A DNA stretch of 64,000 bases from Perilla frutescens. Lineage: Eukaryota; Streptophyta; Magnoliopsida; Lamiales; Lamiaceae. Of the stretch, positions 1-10,798 are shown piece after piece; positions within the stretch are counted from its first letter, which is position 1; every line of letters begins with the position of its first letter. The stretch lies in assembly GCA_026008535.1 (NCBI GenBank), contig BRKX01000014.1:49525006-49589005 (forward strand), read 5' to 3'. Below the pieces are notes generated by a model. It was not told the origin of the DNA, ran no database searches, and saw nothing but the letters and a program-made list of their open reading frames with translations. Made by a program: the position numbers and the translations under genes.

Positions 1-625
1 GAAATAATCGAGGTTAATTTAAAGTTAATTGATGCTTTTAGAATTAATCGAGGCTATTTTAGAATTAATCAAGGTATTATTTAGAATTAATCGAGGCTCC
101 TAGAATTAATCGAGGCTATTTCAAATTTAATCGAGACAATTTTTATAATTAATCGATGATATTTTTTAGAGTTAATTGTGGCTATTAGATGTAATCGAGG
201 TTAATTTAAAATTAATCGAGGAATAATTTAAATTAATCGAGGCTTAGTTTAAATTAAGAGATAAATAAACGAGGGTAGTTAAACTTAATCGAGGAATACT
301 TATATTTAATCGAGGCTTGCCTCGATTAGTTTTTGTTAAATTTAATCGAGGAAAACATAAATTTAAACGAGGAGTACTCAAATTTAATCGAGGCTAGTTA
401 AATTTAATCGAGGCTTGCTATTTGAATTAATTTAATTAATTGATGCGTTTAAGTTAATCGGGTCATGGAATTAATATAATTAATCGATGCTATTTTAACT
501 TAATCGAGTCATGAAATTAATATAATTAATCGATGCTATTTAAACTTAATTGAGGCATATAATTAATAGAGTTAATAGATGCTATTTGAACTATTAATAG
601 TGGACTCTTTTTAAATTTAATTGTT
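1..625 (+). repeat. Left TCGAGG direct-repeat array flanking a MULE
   Basis: An A/T-rich degenerate array built on the core AATCGAGG, with TCGAGG at 8, 48, 91, 110, 195, 216 and 237 and more further on, nearly all in one orientation. A head-to-head pair at 308-327 forms the palindrome AATCGAGGCTTGCCTCGATT. The array starts before the window and fades near 620. The same core recurs in inverted orientation at 1850-2545, so I read the two arrays as subterminal repeats of one transposon around the transposase relic. Confidence 0.75.
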
Positions 626-747
626 GCTATTTGAAATTCTATTATTTTATCCATTTTTTCAGTTTAATTTTATTTAATTATTTCAGTAATTGCTTTAGTT
701 AGTATTAATCGTGACTTCTTCAGTATTAATTGCTTTAGCTAGTACTT

Positions 748-1815
748 ATGATTGATGGGACCCATCTGAAGGGAAAGAACAAAGGGGTTCTCTTTGTTGC
801 TGTGACGAAGGATGGCAACGAACAAATCTTACCTGTTGCAGTTGGGCTTGGACCGATAGAGAAAGACGAATCTTGGATATAGTTCCTGGCCCACTTGCAC
901 ATGGCTCTGGGTGATATAGATGATCTTCTCATCGTTTCAGATGAGCATCAGAGCATTAAAAATGCTGTAGAGGCTGTTTTCCCGATGGTGACACACGGAC
1001 TGTGCTACTACCATTTGAAGAATAAGATGACGAAGAGAGGGAAACACGTGACGACGCTATTTCAGGAGGCTGTCTACGCATATTGGACAGACACCTTCCA
1101 GGAGAGTGTGTCCACATTGGAGCAAGTCTGTCCAAATGCCTATCAAAAGTTATGTAATATCGGCCCAGTGCATTAGTCCCGTTCATACAGTCCCATATGG
1201 CACTACGGGTTCATGACATCTAATGCGGTGGAGAGTCTCAATGCTCGTTTGTTGTGGACGAGGAGGTTAATCGTTTGCTCACTGTTCGAGATGTTTAGAT
1301 CAATTGTTGAGCAGTGGTTCGTCGAGCAACGTGCGGCAGCACAGGGCTCGAATCATGTGTTGACTGATGGCATCACGCTGAAGCTTTCGGGGAACGTCGA
1401 TAAGGGATGCTGCTATGTCGTGCGGCCCACTACATTACAAACTTTATGGAAAGTTGAGGTTGGGAGGAAGGTCTACATGGTCAATCTTCATAACCAGACC
1501 TGTGACTGTCGTGAGTTTGAGCTGGATTTGATCCTCTGTTCTCACGCGGCAGCGGTCATCTGATATGACATTTTTACCTCTATTTGTTCTTATTTTTTTA
1601 CATGTACCTAATCAATTGTCTTTAACTTTATTTTCCCTTTCGCAGTTGTACTTGGCCAGCCATATATGATTATGTGGACAGGTATTACAAGGTGGAGAGC
1701 TTGGTCGGCATGTATAACTCGGTTATCAGAGGTCTGCCTCGTCCAGAACAATAGATTATGCCCGATGCATTTGGATCACGAGTGATCTTGGCGCCAGAGA
1801 TCAGATGACGTGCTG
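748..1815 (+). pseudogene. Mutator-like element (MULE) transposase, degenerate
   Basis: Remnant of a MuDR/MULE-type DDE transposase, the nuclear enzyme that excises and reinserts these elements. From 748 one frame reads MIDGTHLKGKNKG (first catalytic Asp region), then a VSDEHQSI block (second Asp region), CYYHLK, and MTSNAVESLNARL. It ends in a SWIM zinc finger with Cys codons at 1501, 1507 and 1537 and His at 1543. An intron of about 80 bp (roughly 1564-1645, acceptor CGCAG) separates a last exon reading AIYDYVDRYYKVES. The frame holds stops at 880 (TAG), 1174 (TAG), 1752 (TAG) and about 1806 (TGA). The three TAG codons sit where tryptophan is expected and the TGA where arginine is expected. 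The N-terminal part is missing or unrecognisable. The gene is certainly inactive. Confidence 0.85.
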
Positions 1816-1817
1816 GG

Positions 1818-2545
1818 CGTCCATCTACATCGATTTTTTTTATTAAATTAAAGCATCGATTTTTTTTAAATTAGTCAAGGCTTGCCTCAATTAGTTTTTT
1901 CTTTTAAATTAATCGAGGCAAGCCTCGATTAGTAATTTTTTTTAAATTAATAGAGGCTTTCCTCGATTACTTTTTTTTAAATTGTTAGTATTAAATTAAT
2001 CGAGGCTTGCCTCGATTGTTTTTAAATATTCCTCGATTAGATTTTTCTTTTTTTAAATTAATCGATTAGTTTTTTTTAAATTAAATATTCATCGATTAGG
2101 TTTTTTTAAACTTCATCGATTAGTTTTTTAAGTATCCTAGATTAGGTTTTTTTAAATTAATCGATTAGTTTTTTTTTAATTAAATATTCATCTATTCGAT
2201 TTTTTAAACTTCCCCGATTAGTATTAAATTAAGCCTCGATTGTTTTTTTTAATTAGGCCTCGATTAGTATTAAATTAGGTTTTTTAAACTTCCTCGATTA
2301 GTATTAAATTAAGCCTCGATTATTTTCTAATTTCCTCGATTACTTTCTAAATTTCCTCGATTGTTTTTTAATGTCCTCGATTATCTTTTTAAGTCTCGAT
2401 TAACATTTGCCCCCACTAATAACATGCTTAGCCACGCTTAACATAACAGAAACTATAATTAACATAACCTAAGCATCGATTAACATACGAATCAACGACT
2501 AACATATCATAAGCATCGATTAAAAAATTGGGCCGCGATTAACAT
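1818..2545 (-). repeat. Right CCTCGATTA array, inverted relative to the left array
   Basis: Many copies of CCTCGATTA, the reverse complement of the left array core, are separated by poly-T/A spacers, with looser ATCGATTA variants toward 2545. Two head-to-head palindromes occur at 1911-1930 and 1998-2017. Together with 1-625 this gives inverted subterminal arrays on both sides of the transposase relic. Confidence 0.7.
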
Positions 2546-3090
2546 AATATTTCCGAGAAAAAGACGTTGCCGATGGCCAGGATTAAATCAAATAATTAAA
2601 TCTAATGAACAATTAATAAAAACGCAACGATTACACGTACTTGAGAAGAAGACGTTGCCGACGGTTCTCCTTGTCCTCGTTCCATGTCATCGGTAGAGTG
2701 AATATGGCGAGAGGTTTTTTTTGGGGATGAAAGGTTCCAGTGAAAAGAGAAATAATGGCAGTGAGAGAGAGTGATGGCGAGAGCAGTTTGGAGAGAGAGA
2801 GATAATGGCAGTTTTTTTTTAAGCCTGCATTAACCAATGTTTTTTTTCAACTTGGGAGAGAGAGAGATAATGGCAGTTGGGAGAGAAAGAGAGATAATCC
2901 CGATTTTTTTTTAAATTTGCAAGAGGTAATTGTGTGCTTTAAAATCGAAACCCTAATAATAAATATTCCCTTTGCATGACCAAATTCAACTTGTCAGGAG
3001 TAAGTACACAGTTGGAAGAATTTGTAAGCTTTTTCAGATATTGTGGGCCCATTGAAATGGATTGAATTAAAAATAGTGGTAATACATAAA
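2546..3090. other. Non-coding, with purine-rich GAGAGA tracts
   Basis: No gene seen. The block GAGAGAGATAATGGCAG recurs with variants between about 2745 and 2900, and the phrase GAAGACGTTGCCGA occurs twice (near 2561 and 2646). This may be the outer end of the MULE, but I cannot place a terminal inverted repeat because the other end lies left of the window. Confidence 0.4.
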
Positions 3091-3360
3091 ACTAGCCGGT
3101 CAAACTTTAAAAAAATTTATTTTAGCCACTAACTTTTAAACATATTTCTTTTAGCCAGAATGACTTTTTACCTCCGCGTGTTGCGCGCATTGCCAGCCAG
3201 CGCGCAACCAGCGCGCATGCGCGCAACCCTAGCGCGCAGTGTTTTGCGCGCAATGCCAGCGCGCAGAGGGGCATTTTCGTCCAAAGTGGCTAAAATAAAT
3301 ATGTTTTAAAGTTAGTGGCTAAAATAAATCTTTTAAAAGTTCAAGTGGCTAAAATAGTTA
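3091..3360. mobile_element. Palindromic MITE-like element with GCGCGC-rich core
   Basis: The left arm (about 3098-3160) and right arm (about 3282-3355) are imperfect inverted repeats. Both carry two copies of TTTTAGCCA separated by a TAACTTT..AAACATATTT block when the right arm is read on the minus strand. The core between them is strikingly rich in GCGCGC, including the perfect palindrome GCGCGCATGCGCGC at 3211-3224, in surroundings that are about three-quarters A/T. No coding capacity. I cannot assign a superfamily. Confidence 0.6.
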
Positions 3361-3617
3361 TTGCCTCTTAAAAATAAATACAAATTGCCTACTAAACTAC
3401 TAGCTTTTAAATCTTATTTTTTTTCCCCACCATTATTTACTTTTGTCAATAAAAACTTTTCACCCTATGTTATTTTATAATATTTGAAAATCATATTTAT
3501 ATTACAAATAAGTTCAAAAATGGTGACAATTAACCCTTATAATATTTATACCAGGAAATGTTGGTCACTCCGAACAAAAATAAAGAACCAGCAAAAGCTT
3601 ATTGAACTAATGAGTTG

Positions 3618-3622
<5 letters not shown>

Positions 3623-3669
<47 letters not shown>
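3623..3669. repeat. Compound microsatellite (AT)n(GT)n
   Basis: About 26 bp of alternating AT run directly into about 20 bp of alternating GT. Confidence 0.95.
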
Positions 3670-4235
3670 AAAACTGCACAATGCAATGAATTAAAGATAT
3701 TGCACTGATAAACCTACTAAAAACTGTATAATAATGCAGTGAAAACAACAAATCTAGCAACATAAGTCAGCGAATGAGATCTTCTATTCCACATTTGGTA
3801 TTTCAACCAATATTTCACGATCGAATTTATGAAATTTTTTCTCCCATTTTTTCATCAATTTTAATTTATTATGTTTTAATTTAATTTTACACGTGATAAT
3901 TTTATATTTATTTTTTAGTATTTAATTTTCAAAAAATGCCTATTATGGGTGATTATTTTAAAAATATAATTTTCAATTTTTAAAATCCTAATCTTTTGTC
4001 AACAAATGCGACTAAGTCGATTATATTATAATTAATTTTTTTTTTATAATATCTATTATTAAATTTGTAAATTCGATCGTGCAATGTGAATTTGAACACT
4101 AAATCATCCCATAAATCAATACAAGCTAAAGATCAAAATAACAACACAATAGTTGAAGAAAAATAGCACTAGCTTGAAATAAACGAAACATGGCGATTAC
4201 ACGTTTCATTAATCCATTTTTCTCTTTATAAATAA
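3670..4235. other. AT-rich intergenic, no gene seen
   Basis: Long A/T runs with no open frame or RNA motif I recognise. It forms the 3' flank of the minus-strand inhibitor-like pseudogene. Confidence 0.5.
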
Positions 4236-5548
4236 CTACATATTTTTTATGTCGAAATCGGCGCATGTGGTGCTTTGAAGAAGCAACGACGAACTAAACC
4301 CCAACCTCTCTCTCTCCAAATCAAACTGCAACAAATTATCTTCAATCTGATGCCCACCAATCACGATCGACGTCTTCGGATTCAATCCACCATCCACGAA
4401 CCCTAAACAACATGCATCATCATTCTTCATCCTCACCATCGAATTCGATCCATGAATTCTCCAAAAATTCTTGCTACTCGGAAAAACAAGATCGATCACC
4501 GGAACAACCGGTCCGAACCGGCTCGTGGGAACCTCGTTTGCCTCAATACACACACCAAACGGCTCAACCGGAGTAGATACGGTGAGGTTAAGATTAAAAG
4601 ATTCCTTAACGAACGCATTCACTAACGCCTTATAGATCGAGCTCTACAGCACCGAATACGGCTTCGAGCTGCTGATTTTGGTCCCACCGAGGCCGAGATC
4701 ATCAATGGCTAAAAGGGTTTGATTCAAACTTACAGCTCTGCCGTTAACTCGGAATGAAGAGACGCCGACGTAATATTCCGGCGACTTGTACCAATACATC
4801 GTATCTGTGTCGGCTCCTTTTGCAGCCAAGAGTAATGGTGTGTAAGAAAGCATCTTCGAAACTTCGATTTTTGGGGAGAAAATGTAGGGTCCACCAGAAT
4901 TAAACAGAGCAATTCCCGTTGAATTTGAGGAGTTCGGTAGACAGATTGCGAAAATCCATGGAGATTTTGAGCCTCGGCTGATTTGGGAGGAGAGAGAATA
5001 ATTAAACCGGCCTAGAGATGCTAGACCGGTTGACCCTTTAGCTAGGCCACGGTAGATTTTGGAATACATGTTGGGAAATGTGCAGGAAAGCACAAGCTGC
5101 ATAGTCGAGCCGAGTCGAGCTGAGTAGTAAAGGGTTGGTAGGGTGAATTTGTCGGTGATGATATTGCCCATTCCGCCCTTGAGGGTGACCGGGTTCTGCG
5201 GGTAGAACGAGCAAATGTCGTTCGAGCAACCCGGGCCGGGTTTGTCGAAGCAGTTGCCCCACACTTTCGTGTCGAGGTCGAGGCAGAGCGACGAGTTGTA
5301 GATGACGGGGGCGTAGGACGACGACTTGTAGTGGCGGTTGCAGACTTGCAGTCGTACCACGGGAGGTACGAGCCGAGGTCGAGGTGTAATTTCGACGGTT
5401 GTAGAGGGGTTTTCATGTAAATTGACATGGTGTAGAGGTTGGTGGTTTCATCTTTGTTTATGGGGCTGAAAAGGGTTGTTGATTGAGCTGGAGATTGCAG
5501 GAAGATGAAAGTGGCAAGAAAGAAGGTAGTAATAAGAGGAGATGACAT
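4236..5548 (-). pseudogene. Xylanase-inhibitor/EDGP-type aspartic-protease-like protein, disrupted
   Basis: Single-exon gene of about 437 codons, the usual length of the TAXI / EDGP / GIP family. These are secreted pepsin-fold proteins that inhibit microbial cell-wall hydrolases and usually lack protease activity. From 5548 it shows a signal peptide (MSSPLITTFFLATFIFLQ), then LHLDLGSYLPWYDC, where the protease DTG is DLG. Further on are CNSSLCLD-like, CFDKPGPGCSND and GLGGTKIS blocks, and it ends ADFDIKNM. Two lesions break it. A one-base frameshift near 5345 moves the reading from the signal-peptide frame to the frame open from 5360 to 4644. A TAG at 4644-4646 falls where the family has glutamate before SSIYKA, and the same frame reopens to 4236. 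Either a young pseudogene or two sequence errors. The W-box repeats upstream suggest a defence-gene setting (inference). Confidence 0.85.
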
Positions 5549-6030
5549 TTTAATTAATTGGTAGCTTTTGATTGAGAATTTTGTTGTGCAGATATGAGAT
5601 TTATGTATATATATTAATATATATTATAATTATATACTATACTATATATTATGCTTACAGCTGAGTTACACTCACTCCAATTGGGGGAGTTGATATCTGC
5701 ATTTTTTGTCACGTGACCAGTTATATATAATAATATCAATAAATTCAACCATGTTGATCTTTTCTTCAAAAAAATAATAATTAATGCGTGACAAAATTAA
5801 ATTAATTATATTGATGGATGCATGTGTTAATTACTTAATTACTTCTTCGATCTGATTCATACGCGCAGTTTTGAATTTTTTAAAATATTAGTATATATTA
5901 TGCTCATCATCTTGCAATAATTATATTAACGTTGACTTTGATTAGGACCAGCAATATACAGTGGCATGCTAATACAATAATATGCTATATTTGTTTGTCT
6001 GGATAATTTCATATAATATATATATTCAGG
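5549..6030 (-). promoter_or_regulatory. Upstream region of the inhibitor-like pseudogene
   Basis: A/T-rich flank directly 5' of the minus-strand start codon. Dense TATATA runs at about 5606-5650 lie 60-100 bp from the ATG and could supply a TATA box. No start site can be fixed from sequence. Confidence 0.35.
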
Positions 6031-6079
6031 CAAACACTTGCATGCATTATGATGCAAATAACACTATATGAGACGGGTT

Positions 6080-6166
6080 AGTCAAACCCGCTTTTGACTC
6101 AGTCAACACGGGTCAACCCGCGCTTTGACCCGATCAACGCTGGTCAACCCGCTTTGACTGGGTCAA
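6080..6166. promoter_or_regulatory. W-box cluster 1 (8 TTGACY cores)
   Basis: Within 87 bp there are eight TTGAC[CT] cores, three on the plus strand and five on the minus strand (read as AGTCAA or GGTCAA), separated by CCCGC/GCGGG spacers. TTGACY is the WRKY transcription-factor binding site. The cluster lies about 530-620 bp upstream of the pseudogene start at 5548. Function is inferred from motif density only. Confidence 0.6.
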
Positions 6167-6636
6167 CCCATAAAAAAAAACATGTCCAAAGTGAGTACCA
6201 ACATTCCTATTAAAAAGTATTACAAAACATTCAAAAAGTATCATATGTATCATTAAAAAGTAAGGGGTCTGCTAGTTATTTTATATAAGTTTATTTAGTT
6301 CAAATTCTGATTTTTCTTTTTCAGTTTTTATATTGTATGTGTTGAGATTAATCTAAAACAATCATAATTCTAAGAATTTGCAAAGGAAAGCAAAACATGA
6401 GTTCGGTAAAATAAAAAGTACTGTGTGGTAAGTAGAAAAGTATCAAGTACGATAAAGAAAGGTATCAACCTGAGATTAATACTATCATCATTCCAACTAT
6501 AATAAAAAGTACCATGTGCCACTTGGCCGCCTGAAATAGGCGGAAATAACTGATGTTGCACGCAAGTCCACCTCATATATTTATAGGCAAACACTTGCAT
6601 GTATCATGATGCAAATAACACTATATGAGACGGGTC

Positions 6637-6723
6637 AGTCAAACCCGCTTTTGACCTAGTCAACGCGGGTCAACCCGCGCTTTGACCCGGTCAACGCGGG
6701 TCAACCCGCTTTGACTGGGTCAA
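6637..6723. promoter_or_regulatory. W-box cluster 2 (9 TTGACY cores)
   Basis: Second copy of the cluster, in the second tandem repeat. It has nine TTGAC[CT] cores in 87 bp, three plus-strand and six minus-strand. Substitutions relative to cluster 1 created an extra GGTCAA. About 1.1 kb upstream of the start at 5548. Confidence 0.6.
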
Positions 6724-7174
6724 CCCATAAAAAAAAAAAACTGTCCAAAATGAGTACCAACCTTCCTATTAAAAAGTATCACAAAACATTCGAAAAGTAT
6801 CATTTGTATCATTAAAATGTAAGGGGTCTGCTAGTTATTTTATATAAGCTTATTTAGTTCAAATTTTGATTTTTTTTTCAATTTTTATATTGTATGTGTT
6901 GAGATTAATCTAAAACAATCATCATTCCAAAAATTTGCAAATGAAAGCAAAACACGAGTTCGGTAAAATAAAAAGTACCATGTGGTAAGCAGAAAAAATA
7001 TCAAGTACGATAAAGAAATGTATCAAGCTAAGATTAATACCACGTATAAAAAAAAAATTAAAAAAATTGCAGAAAAAAGGGCACCACGTGGCACGCCCGT
7101 GTGGGGTTATGTGGCCGCCTGAAATAGACGGAAATAACCGTTGTTGCACGCAAGTCCACCACATATTTATATGG

Positions 7175-7879
7175 TTACTTTAATTATTATTCAGAGCAAA
7201 ATAATTGACTAATTCCTTAATTGGATTTCGAATTAGTTTGCTTATATTTCTATTGTATACAATTAGAATAGAAGCCAAAAGTAGTTAATTATTAATTTGG
7301 AACTATGCATTACTTTCAGAGCACAGAAGAAGAGGAGAGCAAAAAAAAGGTCATAATTTTTCCTGATTAATTAACACAAGGAATTGAAATTAATCGATCG
7401 TAAAATTAATTAAGCTAAAACATAAAAATAAAAAATGAAGAAAAAAAATAAAATAATGATGATGCTACACAATTGTACACCAAAGAAGTGAGATAAATCT
7501 CATGCAGAGAGAGTTCATGTTGTTCAAGTGAGTAGTACTAATATATATTTTTAAAATATACATAGTCTAATATTTATAAGTAATATTTCACTTTGAACCT
7601 AATTCACTCATAAATCAACTTGTAAGGGAGAGATATTACCACTTTTATAAAGTGGCACATGTTGCTTTCTCGAATAAAATGTGTGTGAAAACTTTAAAAT
7701 AATAATTACATCTGTCACATCTTAGTTCTTAATAATAACAAAATCAAAAGAGAAAATTTTCTCTGAGCTAGCGGAGAAAACGCGCTTATATATAGACTTT
7801 GGATCAACTTGCTTCATTTTTCCATCACTTCTTCCAAAAAACTGAATGAAACAAAATACATGTCTTTATTTTTTTATAA
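7175..7879. other. AT-rich intergenic, no gene seen
   Basis: No coding frame, RNA gene or clear repeat recognised; low-complexity A/T runs near 7420-7460. Confidence 0.45.
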
Positions 7880-8378
7880 TACTCCTCCGTCCTATTTTGA
7901 TGTGTTTATTTTCTTTTCTTTGGTATGTCCCGATATATAAGCATACTTTTAAATATATTTAGCTAATTTACTACTTTTCTCCGTCCCAATAGCAAGGACC
8001 CTCTTATCCTTTTGGAATGTCCCAATAGCAAAGTCTCATACCAAAAAAGGAAAAATTAGGGTGTGTAACTCACTTACTTTATATTACTTTTGATTATAAT
8101 ACTCCTTAATAAAGTGGAATCTACTTATTTTATATCACTTTTAATTATAATACTCCTTCTCCTTAATACTCGTGCCCAATAACAAGGAGATTTTGTTATT
8201 GGGACGGAGGGAGTAATATATACCCCTATTTAATATGTTCATATTAGACATTAATTAAATGTCAAAGAAATAAATAGGGGCATATTAGGAAGTTTCTTCA
8301 TTAAGTGTCTTTCTTAATCATTTTCTTAATCCTCATAAAAACTCTCAATCAGCCTGTCAAAATGGGAGGGAGTGAGTA
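7880..8378. mobile_element. Stowaway-like MITE (outer), carrying a nested MITE
   Basis: The left end reads TACTCCTCCGTCCTATTTTG. The right end, read on the minus strand, begins TACTCACTCCCTCCCATTTTG. This is the CTCCCTCCGTCC-type terminus with TA target of Stowaway (Tc1/mariner-derived) MITEs. Its middle is interrupted by a second element at 7972-8215. Removing that leaves about 255 bp, a normal size for such elements. Confidence 0.75.
7972..8215. mobile_element. Stowaway-like MITE (inner, nested)
   Basis: The left terminus TACTTTTCTCCGTCCCAATA matches the right terminus read on the minus strand (TACTCCCTCCGTCCCAATAA). About 244 bp, A/T-rich, non-coding, flanked by TA. It lies inside the element at 7880-8378. 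Confidence 0.8.
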
Positions 8379-8771
8379 ATAATTAGAGAAGGGAAAATTT
8401 CATATTATTATTGTGTATTCTCAAAATTTAGAAAAAAAAAATCATATATATTTAATAAACAGTCATAAAATTTAGCACTCTCTCTCCTAATAGCTAAGTG
8501 CTTGTTTACCTGAGAATATATATGAATATAAGTAAATGGATAGATAATTTTTTTATATCCGGTTGTTGTATTGATTAAAAAACAATAAATTCATCCCTTT
8601 TTATTGTAAATTCATCGAAATTTCTTTGTAGTCTTTCTAAAGTCCATCACCTATTTAACTGGAGTTGTTATCTTTCACTGTGTTTAGACGAAATTAATGA
8701 AACAAACAAAGAAATATAATTTCATAATCATCTAAAAAGATACACTAGTCTCACTATGATTATAGTGAGTA
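8379..8771. other. Intergenic, no gene seen
   Basis: A/T-rich sequence between two MITEs; nothing recognisable on either strand. Confidence 0.4.
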
Positions 8772-9163
8772 GAGATCCTCTAATCCCACTTGTGTGTGCC
8801 AACCGTGTGTCACCATTAAAAATTATATATTATTAATAATGTTTTTTATAAAAATAAAATTTATTTTATCATAACTAATCATAATTAATATTTATTGTAA
8901 AAAAAATTAAAAGTTTAAAAAATTATATACCATAAGTTTGGAATAATCAACCCCAAAAATCAATTATATTAACTAAAAACTGAAAATTAAATATTAAAGA
9001 ATAATTATAAACCCTAATTGGGTGGAATAAACCCTAAATAATAATGTAAAATTATACTAAATCAAAAGAAATTAAAATTGAAGAAAAAAATAAAAGAAAA
9101 AATAATAATAATTTTGAGGTGTGGCACACGGTTGGCACACACAAGTTGACACTAGAGGATCTC
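8772..9163. mobile_element. MITE with ~40-bp terminal inverted repeats (family M)
   Basis: The left end begins AGAGATCCTCTAATCCCACT and continues through a TGTGTGCCAACCGTGTG block to about 8813. The right end is its inverted copy to 9163. The interior is A/T-rich and non-coding. Related interiors occur at 36690-36925 and 40880-41112, and in reverse orientation inside 33910-35005. Confidence 0.7.
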
Positions 9164-9254
9164 AAGTGTGATTATAGTACTACTACTTAACAAAAGTTTA
9201 ACTAATTACCAAATATAATATGAAGAAAAAAACTAAGAAATGAGAAACATGATA

Positions 9255-10798
9255 TTTGTGATAGTCACAAACAGAATAACATATAGGAAACTAATCCATG
9301 ACAATTGATACAAGTAACAACTATAAGTATAATAAATTAAAGTTACCAAATAAATGAATACTTGAATTTAACTCAAAATTTGCAAGTTTCTTTAATATTT
9401 GATTAAGACTGCCACATCATCATCGAATACGTCACACCACAAACAACATCCACGCATTAATGTCTCTATGAAGCACACTACGCAACATTGACTTACATTA
9501 ATCAAAACAAATCACGCATCAAAGCAATAAAAAACTAAATAGAGCCAAGTAAATATATATGGAAAATAGTAAAACTCCATGAAATCAAGCCCTTCTGCCG
9601 CTTCCATTTCTGCATCCCTCCTACATGAGAATAACAATAATTTATTCAAGATTTATTTTATTTGAGTCATGTGAAGAAAATATGCTAAATTTACAGGTTA
9701 CCAATATATATTTAAATGACCTTGTATTTTTGAATTAGAAGTGGTGTTCCGAAAAGACCTTAATTATATGGGTGCATTACTATTCTTTACTGAAAGTTTT
9801 TGCAATAAAACTTTTTAAAATGAACATAATTAATCAATTTATTAACTTTCAAATGATATATATATAACATGATAGAGAGTCCAATATTTAATTTGTTATT
9901 TACATGCAGTACAAAGCTCATTGAGATCGTGTTCAATGTTGATAGTAAATTAGCTACATATAAATTTTGTTGGTGTTGGTCATATCAAATAAAAATGCGA
10001 AGTATCAAGAAATTATATACAATCAAATAAAGGAAGAGGCTTACCACTTGAAATATAATGATTGAAGAATTAAGAATTAAGTTCCTCCTCCTCCTCCTCT
10101 ATTTCTTGGACCTCTGCATTAATGTGAAAATGAATATGATGAGTGAGGATCGGATCGAGAATACATAATTGTAGGCATCAAATATATCATACCTCAAGAT
10201 TTACAAAGAAAGTTAATTGCAGACACAATTAATTAATTAATTAAGATGAATTAATACTTCCTTGACTTCAACCGATTTGAAAGTTGTAATTAACATCTTC
10301 TCATCTCATAATCTAATTGCAATTATGACAAATTAATGAAACTCTCAAGATTTTCTAACACAAACCATTTTTGGAGCTGAGCCACGGAAGATGAACATGC
10401 AAGTAGACACATTTAATTAAGTGAACAAATTTAAAATGTTAGTTGTTACCTTAAATTGTTGTTGCATTGGGCCATTCAAATCCTTCAAGCCACCAAAATC
10501 TTTCCTGTACATTTTGACAACTTCCAATTTTTGTGTAGTTAGGAGTCCTAAAGTGAAATGTTTCATATCAGGGCACTCATAAATATCCACTTCCCTCAAG
10601 GAAGGAAACTCAACATCAAATTTCCAATCGCAAAAGCTCACCAATTTGAGTAAACCAACCAAACGAAGCTTCTGCAATTTAGGAAAGAGAAGAGTGGTTT
10701 TTTGAGCTGCAGCACTAATCGCCAATTTCTCGCCCTCTTTCTATTCCTCGTCTTCAATCACGTTTCCCATCGCATCACATTCACTTATACTTAGTACT
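9255..10798 (-). pseudogene. Orphan 3' end of an NLR gene (tail T1)
   Basis: Collinear with the 3' part and downstream flank of NLR-A (24750-26330), but with no NB-ARC exon. The coding remnant at 10417-10798 matches the last LRR exon: FPKLQKLRLVGLLKLVSFCDWKFDVEFPSLREV, then CPDMKHFTLGLLTT. Upstream in the same frame a TAG at about 10740 interrupts the acidic EDEE stretch, and homology stops at about 10798, where copia LTR-like sequence begins. The rest of the exon and all upstream exons are gone. A non-functional relic of an earlier NLR duplication. Confidence 0.85.

Larger units (their letters stand above)
6031..7174. repeat. Direct tandem repeat, unit about 557 bp, two copies
   Basis: Copy 1 (6031-6587) and copy 2 (6588-about 7174) both begin CAAACACTTGCATG and end near CGCAAGTCCACC, with small substitutions and indels. 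Copy 2 has an extra stretch near 7048-7110. Each copy opens with a cluster of TTGACY motifs and continues with stretches rich in AAAGTACC and AAAAGTAT. No protein-coding frame in them looks real. Confidence 0.85.

Noticed and set aside
1..625. CRISPR-like regularity of the AATCGAGG array
   Set aside because: Units are short and irregularly spaced, spacers are related A/T runs, and the setting is a plant transposon.
4236..5548. Active pepsin-like protease
   Set aside because: First active-site motif is DLG instead of DTG and the frame is broken; overall match is to the non-proteolytic inhibitor branch.
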